Shown here piece by piece: positions 32,807 to 45,404 of a stretch of DNA of 64,000 nucleotides. The stretch comes from Tolypeutes matacus (taxonomy: Eukaryota; Chordata; Mammalia; Cingulata; Chlamyphoridae), in the NCBI GenBank assembly GCA_026826555.1, contig JAKSZT010053887.1, positions 67,816,239-67,880,238 of the forward strand, read 5' to 3'. Positions within the stretch are counted from its first letter, which is position 1; each line of letters begins with the position of its first letter. The position numbers and the translations under genes were made by a program. Below the pieces are notes generated by a model, which made no database searches, was not told where the DNA came from, and saw nothing but the letters and a program-made list of their open reading frames with translations.

Positions 32807-32916
32807 GGGCAGCAGATGTGGCTCAAACAGTTGAGTTCCCGCCTTCCACATGGGAGGTTCTGGTTTTGGTTCCTGGTGTCTCCTGAAAAAAAACAACAAA
32901 CAACAAGAAAAACAAA
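32807..32916 (+). repeat. DAS-type SINE, short form, sense (first of a pair)
   Basis: Head GGGCAGCAGATGTGGCTCAA directly abuts the right TSD of the L1 (32793-32809). Then GTTGAGTTCCCGCCTTCCAC, B-box-like region 'ggttttggttcctggtgtct', 'cctg' and an A-rich CAACAA tail. Confidence 0.9.
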
Positions 32917-32934
32917 TGATAAAACCAACTCAGG

Positions 32935-33040
32935 CAAGCCAATGTAGCTTGGTGGTTGAGCACCGGCTTCCCACATACAAGGCCCTGGGTTCAATCCCTG
33001 GTCCCTGGCACCTCAAAAAACAAACAAACAAACAAACAAA
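32935..33040 (+). repeat. DAS-type SINE, short form, sense (second of a pair)
   Basis: Head 'aggcaagccaatgtagcttg', GGTGGTTGAGCACCGGCTTC, B-box-like GGGTTCAATCCCTGGT, 'cctggcacctc' and a (CAAA)n tail at 33015-33040. After the tail 'acactagaagg' recalls the 'acactgaaggg' in front of the first SINE. Confidence 0.88.
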
Positions 33041-36000
33041 CACTAGAAGGATACAACAGCAGATTTGAATAAGAAGAACTAAGAATCAATGAACTGAAGG
33101 ACAGGAAAATCTAAATCATACAGTGAGAAAAATAGATACAAGAACACAAAAAAATTGAGCAGTTTCTCAGGGATTTGAGTGACAACAAGAAGTGTACATA
33201 CATATGCTTCATGGGTGTCCCAGAGGGAAAAAAGAAGGGTAAAGGGCAGAAAGGATATTTGAGGAAATAATAGCTTAAATTTCTCAACTCTTATGAAAGA
33301 CATGCACATACATGTCCAAGAAGCACAACACACTCCAAAAAGATTCAATCCTAATAGACATCCTCTCAGACATATATTAATCAGAATGTCAAATGCCAAC
33401 AATGATAAGAGAACTATGAAAGCAGCAAGAGAAAACTGATTTATCACATCCCAGAAATTCTCAATAAAAGTAAGTGCCGATTTCTCCTCAGAAACCTTGG
33501 AGGCAAATATGGTGTGACATATTTAATCTACTAAAACATAAACTGCCAGACCAAAATTCTTCATCTGACAAACTATCTTTCAAAAATGAGGCATAGTTTA
33601 AAATATTCACAAATAAATACAAATTGAGAGAGTTCTTCAGCAAAAGACCTTCCCTAAAAGAATTACTAAAGGGATTTCTGCAGGTTGAAACGAAAGACAG
33701 GAGAAAGTGGCTTGGAGTAGTGTGAAGAAATGAAGATCTTCAGTAGAGGTAACTAGAAAGGTAAATGAAAAACCCAATAGTACAGTATCCTCAATATACA
33801 ACTCTACTCTTTAATTCCTATATAAGCCAGAATACAAGTGAACAAGAAAAAGGCAGATTGCCTAATAATGGACACACAAAAGATAGAGAGGTAATGTGTG
33901 ACAAAAACAACATAAAGAAGGGAAACAGAGGGTTATAGGATCAAAGGACTCATACACTATTGAAGCTAAGCTGGTATCTTTTCAAGTTAGTAGATTATAG
34001 GCATAGGTGGTATAATACAACCCCAGGGTAACTACAAAGAATGTATTTAAAAAATATACAGAAAGAGAAGGGATCAGTCAAATACATCACAAAAGATCTA
34101 CTATATAAAAAAGGGTTTTGTAATAAAGCAAAATAGAGACAAAAAAAGATATGAAATATAAAAAACAAAGGACAAAATGGCTGAAGTAAATACTGCCTTT
34201 ATAGTAATAAAATTGAATTTTATTAATTAAACATCCCCATCAAAAGAAACACATTGACAGAAGGGATAAAATCATTATCCAACTATGCGTTGTTTAAAAG
34301 AGACTCACCTTAGACCCAAAGACACAAATAGGTTCATAATGAAAAGATGGAAAAAGATATTCCAGCAACAAGTAACTAAAAAGAGCTGAGGTAGCTATAA
34401 AAATATCAGAAGAAAAATAGATTTTAAGTCAAAAGCTGTTATAAGAAACAAAAAAGGACACTATATATTAATTAAAGGGCTCAATCCACCTAGAAGCAAT
34501 TGCAATTATAAATATTTATGTACATCACAATGGGCCCCAAAACACATGATGCAATCACTGACAAAAATGAAGAGAGAAATAGAAACCTCAACAATAATAG
34601 TTGAAGACTTCAGTATTCCACTCTTATCAATAGATCACACATCTAGACAAAAGATGAATAAGGAAACAGAGAACTTGAATAATATGATAAATGAACTAGA
34701 CGTAACCAATATATAAAAAATTCTGCAATGCCAAAAAGCAGGATACACATTCTTCTCAAGTGCATATGGATTGTTCTCCAGGAAAGACCACAAGTTGGGT
34801 CACAAAAAAGCACATAAATTAAAAATGATTGAAGTTACACAAGGCATCATCTCTGACCATAATGGAATGAAGCTAGAAATAAATAACAGTCAAAGAACAT
34901 GAAAATCCACAAATATATGGAAGTTTAATAATATACTTTTATTCCACCAGTGTGTCAAAAAAGGACATTAAAGGGCAAAGAATAAATATCTTGAGACAAA
35001 TGAAAAAGAGAATACAACATATAAAAACCTATGGGACACCACAAAGGCAGTGCTGAAAGGAAAATTTATAGCCCTAAATGCTTGTATTAAAAATGTAGAA
35101 AGAGCAAAATCAAAGCTCTAACTGCAAACTTGGCAGAACTAGATAAAGAACAGCAAACTAAACTCAAAGCAAGCAGAAAGAACAAAACAAAAAAGATTAG
35201 AGCAGAAATAAATGAAATAGAAAATAAAAAACAATAAAGAGCATTAACAAAACAAAAAGTTGGTTCTTTGAAAATATCAATAAATTTGGTAAAACTTTAA
35301 CTTAGACTGACAACAAAGAGAGAGAGAGAAGATGCAAATAAAACCAGAAATGAGAGGGGGCATTACTACTCACAACACAGAAATAAAAAAAGACCATAAG
35401 AGGATACTGTGATCAACTGTATGCCCACAAAGTGGACAAATTTGTTGAAATGGAAAAATTACTAGAAACACACAACCACCTACACTGATTTTAGAAGAAA
35501 TTGAAGATCTCAACAGACCTATTACAAGTAGAGATTAAAACAGTCATCAAAAACCTCTCAGTAAAGAAAAGTCCAGAACCATTGGCTTCACTGGTGAATT
35601 ATACCAATCATTCCAAGGTGAATTAATACCATTCTGCTCAAACTCTTCCAACAAATTGAACAGGAAGGAGCATTACTTAAATAATTCTATGAGGCCAACA
35701 TCACCCTAATACCAAAGCCAGATAAAGATACTATAAGAAAAGAAAATTACAGACCAGTTTCTCTTATGAATATAGATGCAAAAATCCTCAACAAAATACT
35801 AGGAAATCAAATCCATTAAAAGAATTATACATCAAGATCAAATAGGGTTTTACCTCCAGTATGCAAGTACTTATCAACATAAGAAAATCAAATAATGTAA
35901 TAGACCATATTAACAAAATGATGGGAAAAAAACTTCATAATTATCTTAATTGATGCAGAAAAGTCATTTAACAAAACCCAGGTTTATTTAAAAAAAAAAA

Positions 36001-36069
36001 AAAAACACTTAGAAAATAGGACTAAAAGGAAACTTCCTCAACATGATAAGGGGCGTACCTGTATACGAA

Positions 36070-36220
36070 GTACCCCCATCTAACAACTTATACAAAAATT
36101 AACTGAAAAAGGATCAAATACCTAAATATATGAACCAGGACTATAAAACTCCTAAAATAAAATGTAGGGAAGCATTTTCAGAACCTTGTTTTGGGAAATG
36201 GTTTATTAGGTTTTACATTC
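36070..36220 (+). repeat. Misplaced copy of downstream L1 sequence inside ORF2
   Basis: About 150 bp here match 37797-37945 of the same L1: shared 'caaaaattaact', 'ctaaatatatgaaccaggac', 'aaaatgtaggga' and 'cagaaccttgtt'. In a normal L1 the sequence around 36056 continues directly to the 'agctaacatcctattcaa' found at 36223, so a segment from about 1.7 kb downstream has been pasted into the reverse-transcriptase coding region. Several mismatches show it is not recent. Confidence 0.75.
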
Positions 36221-36642
36221 AAAGCTAACATCCTATTCAACGGTGAAAGACTGAAACTTTCCCTCTAATATCTGGAACAAGACAAGGATGCCCACTGTCA
36301 CCACTGTTATTCAACATTGTACTCAAAGTTCTAGCCAGAGCAGTTAGGTGAAAATAGAAATAAAAGGCATTCAAAGTGAAAAGGAAGAAGTAAAACTTTC
36401 ACTATTTGCATATTACATGATCGTATAGATGGAAAGTTCTGAAAAATCTACAGCAAAGCAACTAAAGCTAAGAAATTCAGCAAAGTGGAAGGGTACAAGA
36501 TCAACATGCAAAAGTCATTAAAGTTACTATGTACTAGTAATGAGTAATCTGAAGAGGAAATCAAGAAAATAATTAAAGTTACAAAAGGACCTAAGATAAT
36601 CAAATATCTCTGAATAAATTTAAATAAGAATGTAAAAGACTT

Positions 36643-36867
36643 ATGGAAAACTACAAAACTTTGCTATTAGAAATCAAAGAAAATCTAAATAAATGGAAAA
36701 ACATTTTATGCTCATTGATTGGAAGACTGAATATTGTCAAGATAGCAATTCTACCCAAAATGATTTACAGATACATCACAATCCCAAACAAAATTCCAAG
36801 AGCCTACTTTGTTGAAAAGGAAAATCAGTTATCAAAATTGTTTGAAAAAGTAAGGATCACCAAATAG
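36643..36867 (+). pseudogene. L1 ORF2 segment C-terminal to the reverse-transcriptase core
   Basis: 74 codons matching L1 ORF2p: [37 protein letters not shown] and [11 protein letters not shown]. The usual tryptophan of the C-S-W-I-G-R motif is leucine here. A remnant, not a host gene. Confidence 0.85.
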
Positions 36868-37070
36868 CCAAAACCCTCACGAAAAAGAATAACTCATTTG
36901 GAGAGCTCAGACTTCCTGACTTTAAATCTTATTACCAACTTACTGTGGTCAAAACAGCATGGTACTGGCACAAAGACTGATATATAGACTAATGGAATTG
37001 AACTGAGCTTCCAGATATAGACACTCACATTTATGATAAATTGAGCTTTGACAAGGTGGCCATGTCTACT

Positions 37071-37720
37071 TGTGGCAGTTTGGTATTGTTTATGAATTCC
37101 AAAAATAGATATTGGACTGTGTTTGTAAACTGGTCTGTTCCTCTGGTTGTATTAAATTTTATTAGATTCAGAGGTTTCACTTTTACTTTATTAAACCAAG
37201 ATTAGGGCTTTTATTTGACCACATCAATAGGGTGACTTGTTTTGAGTCCCTGCCTCCCCTCTCCCTTTGTGGGCTATATAAACTGATGCACAATCAATGA
37301 CAGGAAAGTAAATACATGGAGAAGGAGAACATAGAGAAGTTTTAGTTTTGGACACTAGAGCCCTGGGGAGAGAGTGGAGCCATTTGCCTGATAGTTTGTA
37401 GCTAAAGAGACAGAGCCCTGAACAGCTGAGAAAGCCTGGAAAGAAACAAGCCCTGGGGAGAGAGATGAGCCTTATGTTAGCCTACAGCTGAGATCAGAAG
37501 CAGCTGGAACCTCAGAGCCTTAGGAGGAAGAGGAAGGCTGAACTCTCACAGAGTGGCAGCCATCTTGCTCCAACATGTGGCAACAGACTTTGGTGAGGGA
37601 AGTAACTTATTCTTTATATATAGCCTTGTGACTGTAAGCTTCTACCCCAAATAAATATGTTTATAAAAACCAACAGAGTTCTGGTACTTTGCATAGGCAC
37701 CCCTTTGGCTGACTAAAACA
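37071..37720 (+). mobile_element. MaLR-like solo LTR, family A, sense, inside L1 ORF2
   Basis: 650 bp, the best-preserved sense copy of the family: TGTGGCAGTTTGGTATTGTT to 'ggctgactaaaaca'. It has a TATA box 'gggctatataaact' at about 37270, AATAAA at about 37651 and TSD ctact/ccact (37066-37070, 37721-37725). The L1 reading resumes directly on the other side ('ccactcaattgggaaagaat'). Confidence 0.93.
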
Positions 37721-39345
37721 CCACTCAATTGGGAAAGAATAGTTTTCTCAGGTCCTGGGAGAAATGGATACCAATATTCAAAAGAATGAAGGAGGAACCC
37801 TATCTCACACCATATATAAAAATTAACTCAAAATGATCAATTATCTAAATATATGAACCAGGACAGTAAAACACCTACAATAAAATGTAGGGAATCATCT
37901 TCAGAACCTTGTTTCAGGAAATGTTTTATTAGGCTTTACACTAAAAGCACAAGCAAAAAAAGAAAAAAAATCAATAAATGGCACTTATCAAAATAAAAAA
38001 AAAACTGTGCATCAAAGGACTTTCTCATGAAAGTAAAAAGATCACCTTCTTAATGGGAGTAAATATTTGGAAACCACATATCTGATAAGTGTTTAATATC
38101 CAAATAATACAAAAAATCCTACAACTCAATAATAAAAGGACAAACAACCCCAATTAAAAAAGACTTGGATAGCCATTTCTCCAAAGAGGATATTCAAATG
38201 GCTAACGAGCACATGAAAAGATACTAGACATCAATAGCTATTAGAGAAATGCAAATCAAAACCATAATGAAAGAGATTACCATTTCATACCCAATAGAAT
38301 GACTACTATTTATAAAAAATACAGAAAATTTCAAGTGTTGGAAAGGATGTGAAATAATAGGAACACTCATTCATTGCTGGTAGAAATATAAAATGGTGAT
38401 GCCTCTGTTGAAATTAGTTTGGCATTTCCTCAGAAAGCTAAGTATAGAATTACCAGATAACCAGCGCAATCCCTCTACTAGGTATATACCCAAAAGAATT
38501 GAAAGCAGGGGCTCAGATATTTGCACATTGATGTTTACAGCTGGATTATTTACACTTGCTAAATTATGGGAGCCATTCCAAGTGTCCATCAAAAATGAAT
38601 GGATAAACAAAATGTGATATATACATACAGCAGAATATTATTCAGCACTAAAAAGAAATAAAGTTCTGACTTACGTGACAACATGGATGAATGTTGAAGA
38701 AATTAAGTGAAATAAGCCAGGCACAAAAGGACAAATATGTATTGTCTCACTTATATGAAATAGTTATAATAAGTTAGAATATAGAAAATAGATTACTAGA
38801 TTCTGGGTTGGGGGGTAAGGAATGGGGCTTTAATACTTAAATTGCACAGAATTTCTATTTGGATTGATTGTAAAGTTTTGGAAATTAAGGGTAGTTATAG
38901 CAGCACAACGTTGTGAGTATAATTAACAGCACTAAATTAATATATGTGAATTTGGTTTTAAAAGGGAAATTTTGGGTTGTATATAGGTAACTAGAATAAA
39001 AAATAAAATAAAACCATAGGCCTGTACAACACATGAACTCTATTGTAAATGATAGGTTATAGTTAATAGTACAATTATAAAAATGTTTGTTCATGAAATA
39101 TAAAAAAATGTACCAGACTAATGTAAGGAGTTATTAGGGTGGCATATGGAAAAAAATACACTTTAATGTAAACTACAGAGCATAGTTACTACTAATGTTA
39201 TACTATTCTTTCATCAATTGTAAAAAAGGTACAACACTAGTGCAAATTGTTAGTAATGGGGGGATATGGGAATTCTGTATTTTCTACATGATTTTTCTGT
39301 AAATCTACAACTTCTCTAATTAAAAAAAAAAAAACAGAAAAAAAC

Positions 39346-40281
39346 TCTGTCGAGTGATGGTTATTAATCAGTAAAGAGATAGTTCTAATACCATATGATT
39401 ACCATCTTGAAAATGGAATAGTCCCAGAGTATCATGGACACTCACAGAATGAAAAAGATACACTTTCACAGAGCTGGGAGCCTAATCAAGGAAAGTTTCC
39501 TGGAAGAGTTAAGCTAAATTCCACTGTATGAGTTCATGTTTACAGGGTAAGGAAGAGGGAGAGGGGAAATGTGATTGAAGGGATATAAAAAGATGCTGCA
39601 GGAAGTGCATAGAAACAGAATCATGCTAAGAGATTGATTTTACTAGTGATTGTCGTTATTCATATTTTGGCAAGCACGTACTTTCTGTCATAACATGGAA
39701 TAGTACTGCCTTCGCTTTTATGTAAATTTGCTTTACTTTTTAAAAAAACCTTAAGCAAACAGTTGAAACATATTTTTGTTCTAGTTTTATTAGCAATGTG
39801 ACATTTGAATCATGCCTATTTCAAGTTAGTGCTTATAATTCTGTTTCTTGGTCAATATCATTCTTTGATTCAGTGGAAAGGACTCAGGTAGTCTTTATAT
39901 TTCTGATACTCTTTTAACCCAAATCACATATAATTTTTGACACAAATTTAGCTTGCCTCAGAGGCTTTAGTTATAAATTCTCTTTTAATCTTGTTCTTTC
40001 AATCATAGGGAGGATATGTGCTTTCGGTTCTTTTAAGCAAATATAACTGAGAATATAATGAGCTTCAAATGGGCAGAGGAAAACAAAATAATTTGATTTA
40101 TTATTAATTTAATTGTCAAATTTGTCTCTTTAGAAATTATTCCCTCAAATTAAAGATCCAACGTAAGGTAAATGTCAATAAAGAAAGGCAATTACATTTT
40201 ATACTTTTATATAAACCACCCATATTCACAGGAGGTTTTTCTCTATACCATCAATTAATGACATCAGTCATGTCATCTTGG
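39346..40281. other. Unique DNA with a possible L2 relic
   Basis: No gene seen. 39470-39610 ('tcaaggaaagtttcctggaa', 'ggtaaggaagaggga') weakly resembles antisense L2. The rest is unassigned AT-rich DNA. Confidence 0.4.
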
Positions 40282-40286
40282 GTATT

Positions 40287-40730
40287 TGTGGTGGTCTGAA
40301 GCTGTGTGTAACCCAGAAAAACTTGTTCTTAAATGTAACCCATTTCTGTGGGTGTGATCCCATTGTAAGTAGGACCTTTTGATGAGGTTACATCAGTCAG
40401 TGTATGACCCGCCTCTATCTGGATGGGTTTTAATTCTATTACTGGAGCCCTTTTTAAGCAGAGTAAAATTCTGACATACAGAGGGTAAGTCACAGGAAGG
40501 GAACCTAGAAGAGAAAGGAGAGACCAATTGCCTTGCCATATGACAAGCTAAGAACCAGGGATCTCCAGCAGCAAGTCCCAGAACACAACAGTCTTTGGGA
40601 AGAAAGCATTGCCTTGATAATGCCTTGATTTGGAGTTTTTCCCAGCTTCAAACGGTGAGCAAATAAATTCCCATTGTTTAAGTCAACCTATTTTATGGTA
40701 TTTGTTTGAGCAACCTAAGAAACTAAAACA
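40287..40730 (+). mobile_element. MaLR-like solo LTR, family B, sense
   Basis: 444 bp from TGTGGTGGTCTGAAGCTGTG to 'aagaaactaaaaca', with 'tactggagccctttttaagc', 'gccttgccatatgac', 'ttgccttgataatgccttga' and AATAAA at about 40662. TSD gtatt/gtatc (40282-40286, 40731-40735). Shares layout and several motifs with human MLT1-type LTRs and with 14818-15315. Confidence 0.85.
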
Positions 40731-40735
40731 GTATC

Positions 40736-41384
40736 TGAAGGGCATACAGAGATTAAGTTATAACATTTTAAATAAAAATAATATTCTTAAATGGACCTTG
40801 GTACAGAGCTTCCTGGAGGAGGCAAGACCAGTGCTAAATTCAGAAGTATAAGCCCATCCTTAGAGAGTTAATATATTAAGTGTTAACTTAGAATTTCCAA
40901 AATTTATTAAACCACACCTCCTTCTTCTTGCTCTTTGTCATCTATTTCTATTTTTATTTCCACTTCAAGTATGTGCATATGCTGGTGAAATTTATATATG
41001 AAGCTATAAGTAGCCACTATTATATGTAAATAAAACCTATTTCCACCAATCATTTTTAAAATCTACTTTTTTACGTAAGATAAATTTAATTGTTTTAATT
41101 ATACATTTTAATTATAGAGTTTGATGTGTTTTGATAAATATACATACACATAACCACTACCACAATCAATATATTGAATATGTTATGGTGATGGAAATGT
41201 TCTACTGACAATTTTCATTGATCTTATAATTTAAAAACAACAAGGCTCTAGTAAAGAAGTCATAATATTAATATTAAATATAATACATATATTACATGAA
41301 ATATAATTATTACTAGTTAACATGTAATTAATAAATAATAATGAGTAGACATAGATCCATAAGGACACACATTTTTGTCAGATT
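40736..41384. other. Unique AT-rich DNA
   Basis: No gene or repeat recognised; several TAAT-rich tracts (41270-41345). Confidence 0.4.
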
Positions 41385-41458
41385 TGTTCAGTACCATAGT
41401 CCCCAGTGACATATGCTACGTACTCAGTAACTTTATGTGGAATAAATGAACTCGAAAC
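41385..41458 (+). repeat. L2 3'-end fragment, sense
   Basis: 'agtaccatagtccccagtga', 'ctacgtactcagtaacttta' and 'ggaataaatgaa' follow the L2 3' end order. Diverged. Confidence 0.5.
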
Positions 41459-44359
41459 ATTATTTGCATGAAGAACTGGTTTATTTATTACTGCAATTTA
41501 TAGTCTCTCAAATTCCTCACTATCAATATCACCATAACAGGGACTGCTAAATTTAATCTCATAAACATGTAATTTAATCATTTTATCTTATCAAAATGTT
41601 ATTCTTTTAACCTTAGACTCATTTACTTTTAGAAATACTGCTTATATAGTTAATCAAAGCTATTTTCATGATATAAATTAAATTCTATATAAAAATTTGC
41701 TCAGTTTTATAATGGTAATTGCTACATCAGATTATACAACTGATAGAAACTCGTATTACTTTGTAATACTGAAAATCATAGGACATTGAGAACAATGAGC
41801 CAAGTCTTGATTATAGACTACACTAATTTTTCCCATGTCATAAAAAATGTTTGATTGCTAAGAAAATCACCTATCCAGATATAGGAAATTGTCTCTGGTG
41901 CTGATAACATATTAAAAAGCAATATTTCAAACTGTTCTTAATCCTACAAAAAACTTCTTTTCATTCCTGGACAGTTGCAGCTCTCCATGACAACAGAAAT
42001 TTTCAGTGCCTAGAAAATCTATTTGACATACTTGGGTCAAGAGTTGTTATTACCAGTAATAGCAGGTGCTCCTAATTTCATGACAGCAGAAAAGGTCTAG
42101 TCGATTATTATTGTTGTAAAATTTTAGACAATAGATATTTTCCTTCTTCAGCACCACCATCCTCCTTTAAGATAACCTATTTTATTCTTTTATAACAATT
42201 CTTTTCATGAAATTGCATACTCTGTTTTTCCTCCAGCAACTGTTGTGGATTCACCCTCTGTCCTTTCCTAGCAGGCTTTTCTGACAGCCACGTCATTGCT
42301 CAGTCAACCTCCCTAGGAGGCTGCTTCTCTTCCAGCTTCTCCATCACTTTCATCTGAGTTCAAATGCAAACTGGTGGGTTTCCAGCTTTTCATTCTATAC
42401 TATGCATATATGCCATCCTAGCATATGCCTTGCCAAGTTACACTGCAACAAGAAGAAAAATTAAGCAAGAATCATTCAGTCAAATTAACAACAGAACATG
42501 ATTATAGGTAAAACATTACACAGCAGATACCCTGCAATGGCAATGAACCACATCTTTTCTGGAAGAAAAAAAGCAAATAAACAAACTGAACTACAGTAGC
42601 AGGTGCTTTCAAAAATCATGAAGAAAAATACATTCTTTTGGACTAAAATATGATCCAATGCCTTTAAACACTGTACCCTGGAGTTTTGGAATTATTTTAG
42701 TAAAAACTTTTTAAAGATCATCAACTAGTCTTCACTCAGCTACGACTGAATTTGAAGACATACAGCAATTGCAGTTAAACTTCACTGCACTGGGAAATCT
42801 CTTTAGGAATGCAGGTGTTTCCAGCTTTCACTTTTAGAATATTTTCAAGAAAAGAGAGAAGTCATTTAGCTATCCAAACATTCTAGCCTTAGTTCCCAGT
42901 TCCCAGCAGAAACGCCATTGTGTCGATTAGACTGATGAATAAAGGGAGCATTGATGGTCACAACAGAGCTTTTCTTGCTCAGCAACAACAACAAAAACAA
43001 TAATAATATGATTAGTCAAGACCAGTCACATGATGTTACACAGGTAAACAATCCTAAAACTTTATACTCCTAGGAAGACATGAAGGCATTGTTTTATTCT
43101 TCTTTAATGCAAACTCCTATATTTCAAAGCCCATATGAAAAGAAAGATCAGTGAGAGGGAGAGCGATGCTGGTGCTCTGTTTCCAAATCTATTCTCTTGG
43201 CAGTTACTGCTAGTGCGCAGCTTAATTGTGAGATGATGAAAAATTATTAATTAAAACTACAGTATAAAAAGGTTTTCTATTAAAGGCTTAGGCACTTATC
43301 ATGGTTTATTTCATTTCTATGAAAAAAAAAATCCCGAGCTTTCTTGGATGGAGAAATGAGAAATCTCAAGATTTAAGAGTAATATACAAACTAGAAAAGT
43401 TTATTTCACAGTATGAAAAAAAAAAAAGAAAAGAAAAAAAAGGCAGACCTTAAGCTAATTACTCTGGCTAAATGAATAGAGTTGTCTACATATAAAAAGG
43501 AAAATCCCAAACTATAAGAATAGACAAATAGCTAAATTTCATTCTTTGAACAGTTCCAATTAAAGCTTTGACCTGAGCAAACATCTCTTGTGATAGTCAC
43601 AGGTGGCCTTTAACAGTTTAATATTTAATGGTTTTACTTGTATTATAGATGTTGATACATCAAATATATGCCTATTATAGAGTATGGAATTGTTATTATG
43701 TAGACTAGTAGATTTAGATTTAAATATAAAAATAATAAAAATATTATATTTTTGATACACCAAATAATAGCAACATAATAAAGTTAAAATTTAATAGGAA
43801 TAAATAAAATTCTTGAGTTTAATTTACAAAAATGTAAATTAAGAGTGAGTATGGGGGAGAATTGACAAACTAAAAATTTTGGTGCAAACCATCAAGGAAA
43901 GTTTAGTTGGATTGTAGACAAATAAGTAGCATTAATGTGTGCATAATATAAATCTAATGCAAGATTAGGTTTTGTTAATCAATATATAATGCCTATAATA
44001 TTTATATGCAATTATTACATATATAAAACACATACAATGTTGGCCCTTGAGTGTGCATTTGCTCTCTTAGACTTCTACATGACATTCTATAATGAGACTG
44101 TTTGTCACGTACTTTAGATTTCACAATTGTCTTCTTTAACAAATAAATAAAATGTTTAAGAGATTCAGCCAGATCAAAATGAGTTTCTTTTTACCAACTA
44201 TATCTCTAAGTATCTTATATTTTACTGATATAATTAGATAAATTCAAACCCAGACCCACACAAATAATGGGTAAAATACAGTAGAACTTTCTTTGATGGT
44301 GTTTTACTCCATTAGCACAAATGTTTTACTTTAACCTACTATATGCTGGGTGAGTGCTG
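41459..44359. other. 2.9-kb repeat-free block, candidate conserved non-coding DNA
   Basis: I recognise no LINE, SINE, LTR or DNA transposon in this block, unusual for this window. It contains an A-rich tract (43415-43441), a moderately GC-rich part (42230-42450), and an AT-rich motif cluster around 43215-43255 with TTAATT, TAATTG and ATTAATTA sites typical of homeodomain-bound enhancers. No ORF of note. Function is inference only. Confidence 0.35.
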
Positions 44360-44364
44360 AATCC

Positions 44365-45006
44365 TGTTTTAGTTTGCCAAAAGGCTGCTGATGCAAAGTA
44401 CGGGAAATCTGTTGGTCTTTATAATGGGGATTTATTTGGGATAAAAGCTTGTAGTTACAAAACCATGAAATATCCACATCAAGTCATAAGCAGAAATACT
44501 TTCTCACCAAAGCCAGCTACTATTGATCCTGATGGTAAAGCAGGATGGTAAAGCAGGATGACCACCAGTCTCTATAGAGGTCTCTGCCTTCCCCTTCAAA
44601 ATTTACTGTCTCTTGGAGCTCAGCTGTGGGCAACTGGGTTTAAAGCTTTTTCCTGGCCTCTTATATCAGTCTCAGCTGTCCAGCTCTCTTCCCAAGTCCA
44701 GCTTTAAACTATCAGGCATACAGCAGGACTGGTCTCCTCTTGAGCCTCTTTGAGCCTCCTGGGGCTTCTGCTTTCCTGTAGTCCTCTTCCACATTGCAGA
44801 ATCAAATATGCCAGGTTCCCTTTTCTTTTCTCTGAAGTTTCTGTGTCTTCCTTTATATCAGACCCGACAAAAGGGCAGAAACTCAACATGAATCATGCCC
44901 CACTGACATAATCCAATTAAATAGGTCTCAAACCCATAGGAATGGATTAGTTTAAAACATAATATTTCTCTTTGGGGAATTCATGAAAAAATTTCAAACT
45001 GCCACA
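44365..45006 (-). mobile_element. MaLR-like solo LTR, family A, antisense
   Basis: 642 bp, uninterrupted antisense copy from 'tgttttagtttgccaaaagg' to 'caaactgccaca', TSD aatcc/aaacc (44360-44364, 45007-45011). Contains a 12-bp local duplication 'ggtaaagcagga' at 44534-44557. Serves as reference for the split copy at 24895-26885. Confidence 0.9.
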
Positions 45007-45011
45007 AAACC

Positions 45012-45404
45012 GTATTTAAGCATTCTTTTTTTTTTTCAAACTATTTTACTGAAGTCAACTCTAGTGTTAAAATGATATGCTCATTGAAGTAACATAGATA
45101 TAGATATATCGATATACATATATGTGGGTTTGTATAATCTCCAAATTGTGCATCATGGATATGTTTAGATTTACTCCCAGAATTCAAAAATTAGTCTCCA
45201 GTTAAATAGATTTAAAAAAGCAAAATGAATTTTAAGTATTTACTCTAATTTTCCAGAAAAAGCAATAGCAACAGTTAACATTTGAAAATTGACTAATTAT
45301 TGATAAATTCTAAATTGATTCATTTTTCATTGATACTGTGGGGGTTTAAGTCTATATATTTCCACAATGGATCATTTATAATTCCATTTTTATTTTTATG
45401 CTCG
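45012..45404. other. Unique AT-rich DNA
   Basis: T-run (45028-45037) and a TA/GA-rich stretch (45094-45125). No gene or named repeat. Confidence 0.4.

Larger units (their letters stand above)
33050..39345 (+). mobile_element. Long LINE-1 (ORF1 to 3' UTR), decayed, with rearrangement and LTR insertion
   Basis: 5'-truncated inside the ORF1 coiled coil (33050). ORF1 continues to about 33720, ORF2 runs about 34200-38300 and the 3' UTR to an A-run at 39320-39333. Many stops and indels throughout. Landmarks: 'gacaaaagatgaataaggaa' in the endonuclease/spacer region, 'ggaacaagacaaggatgccc' in the reverse transcriptase (36276), the altered FADD site (36405-36416), 'gtatatacccaaaagaattg' (38481) and 'tcaattgtaaaaaaggta' near the end. 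Split by an LTR at 37071-37720. Confidence 0.92.
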
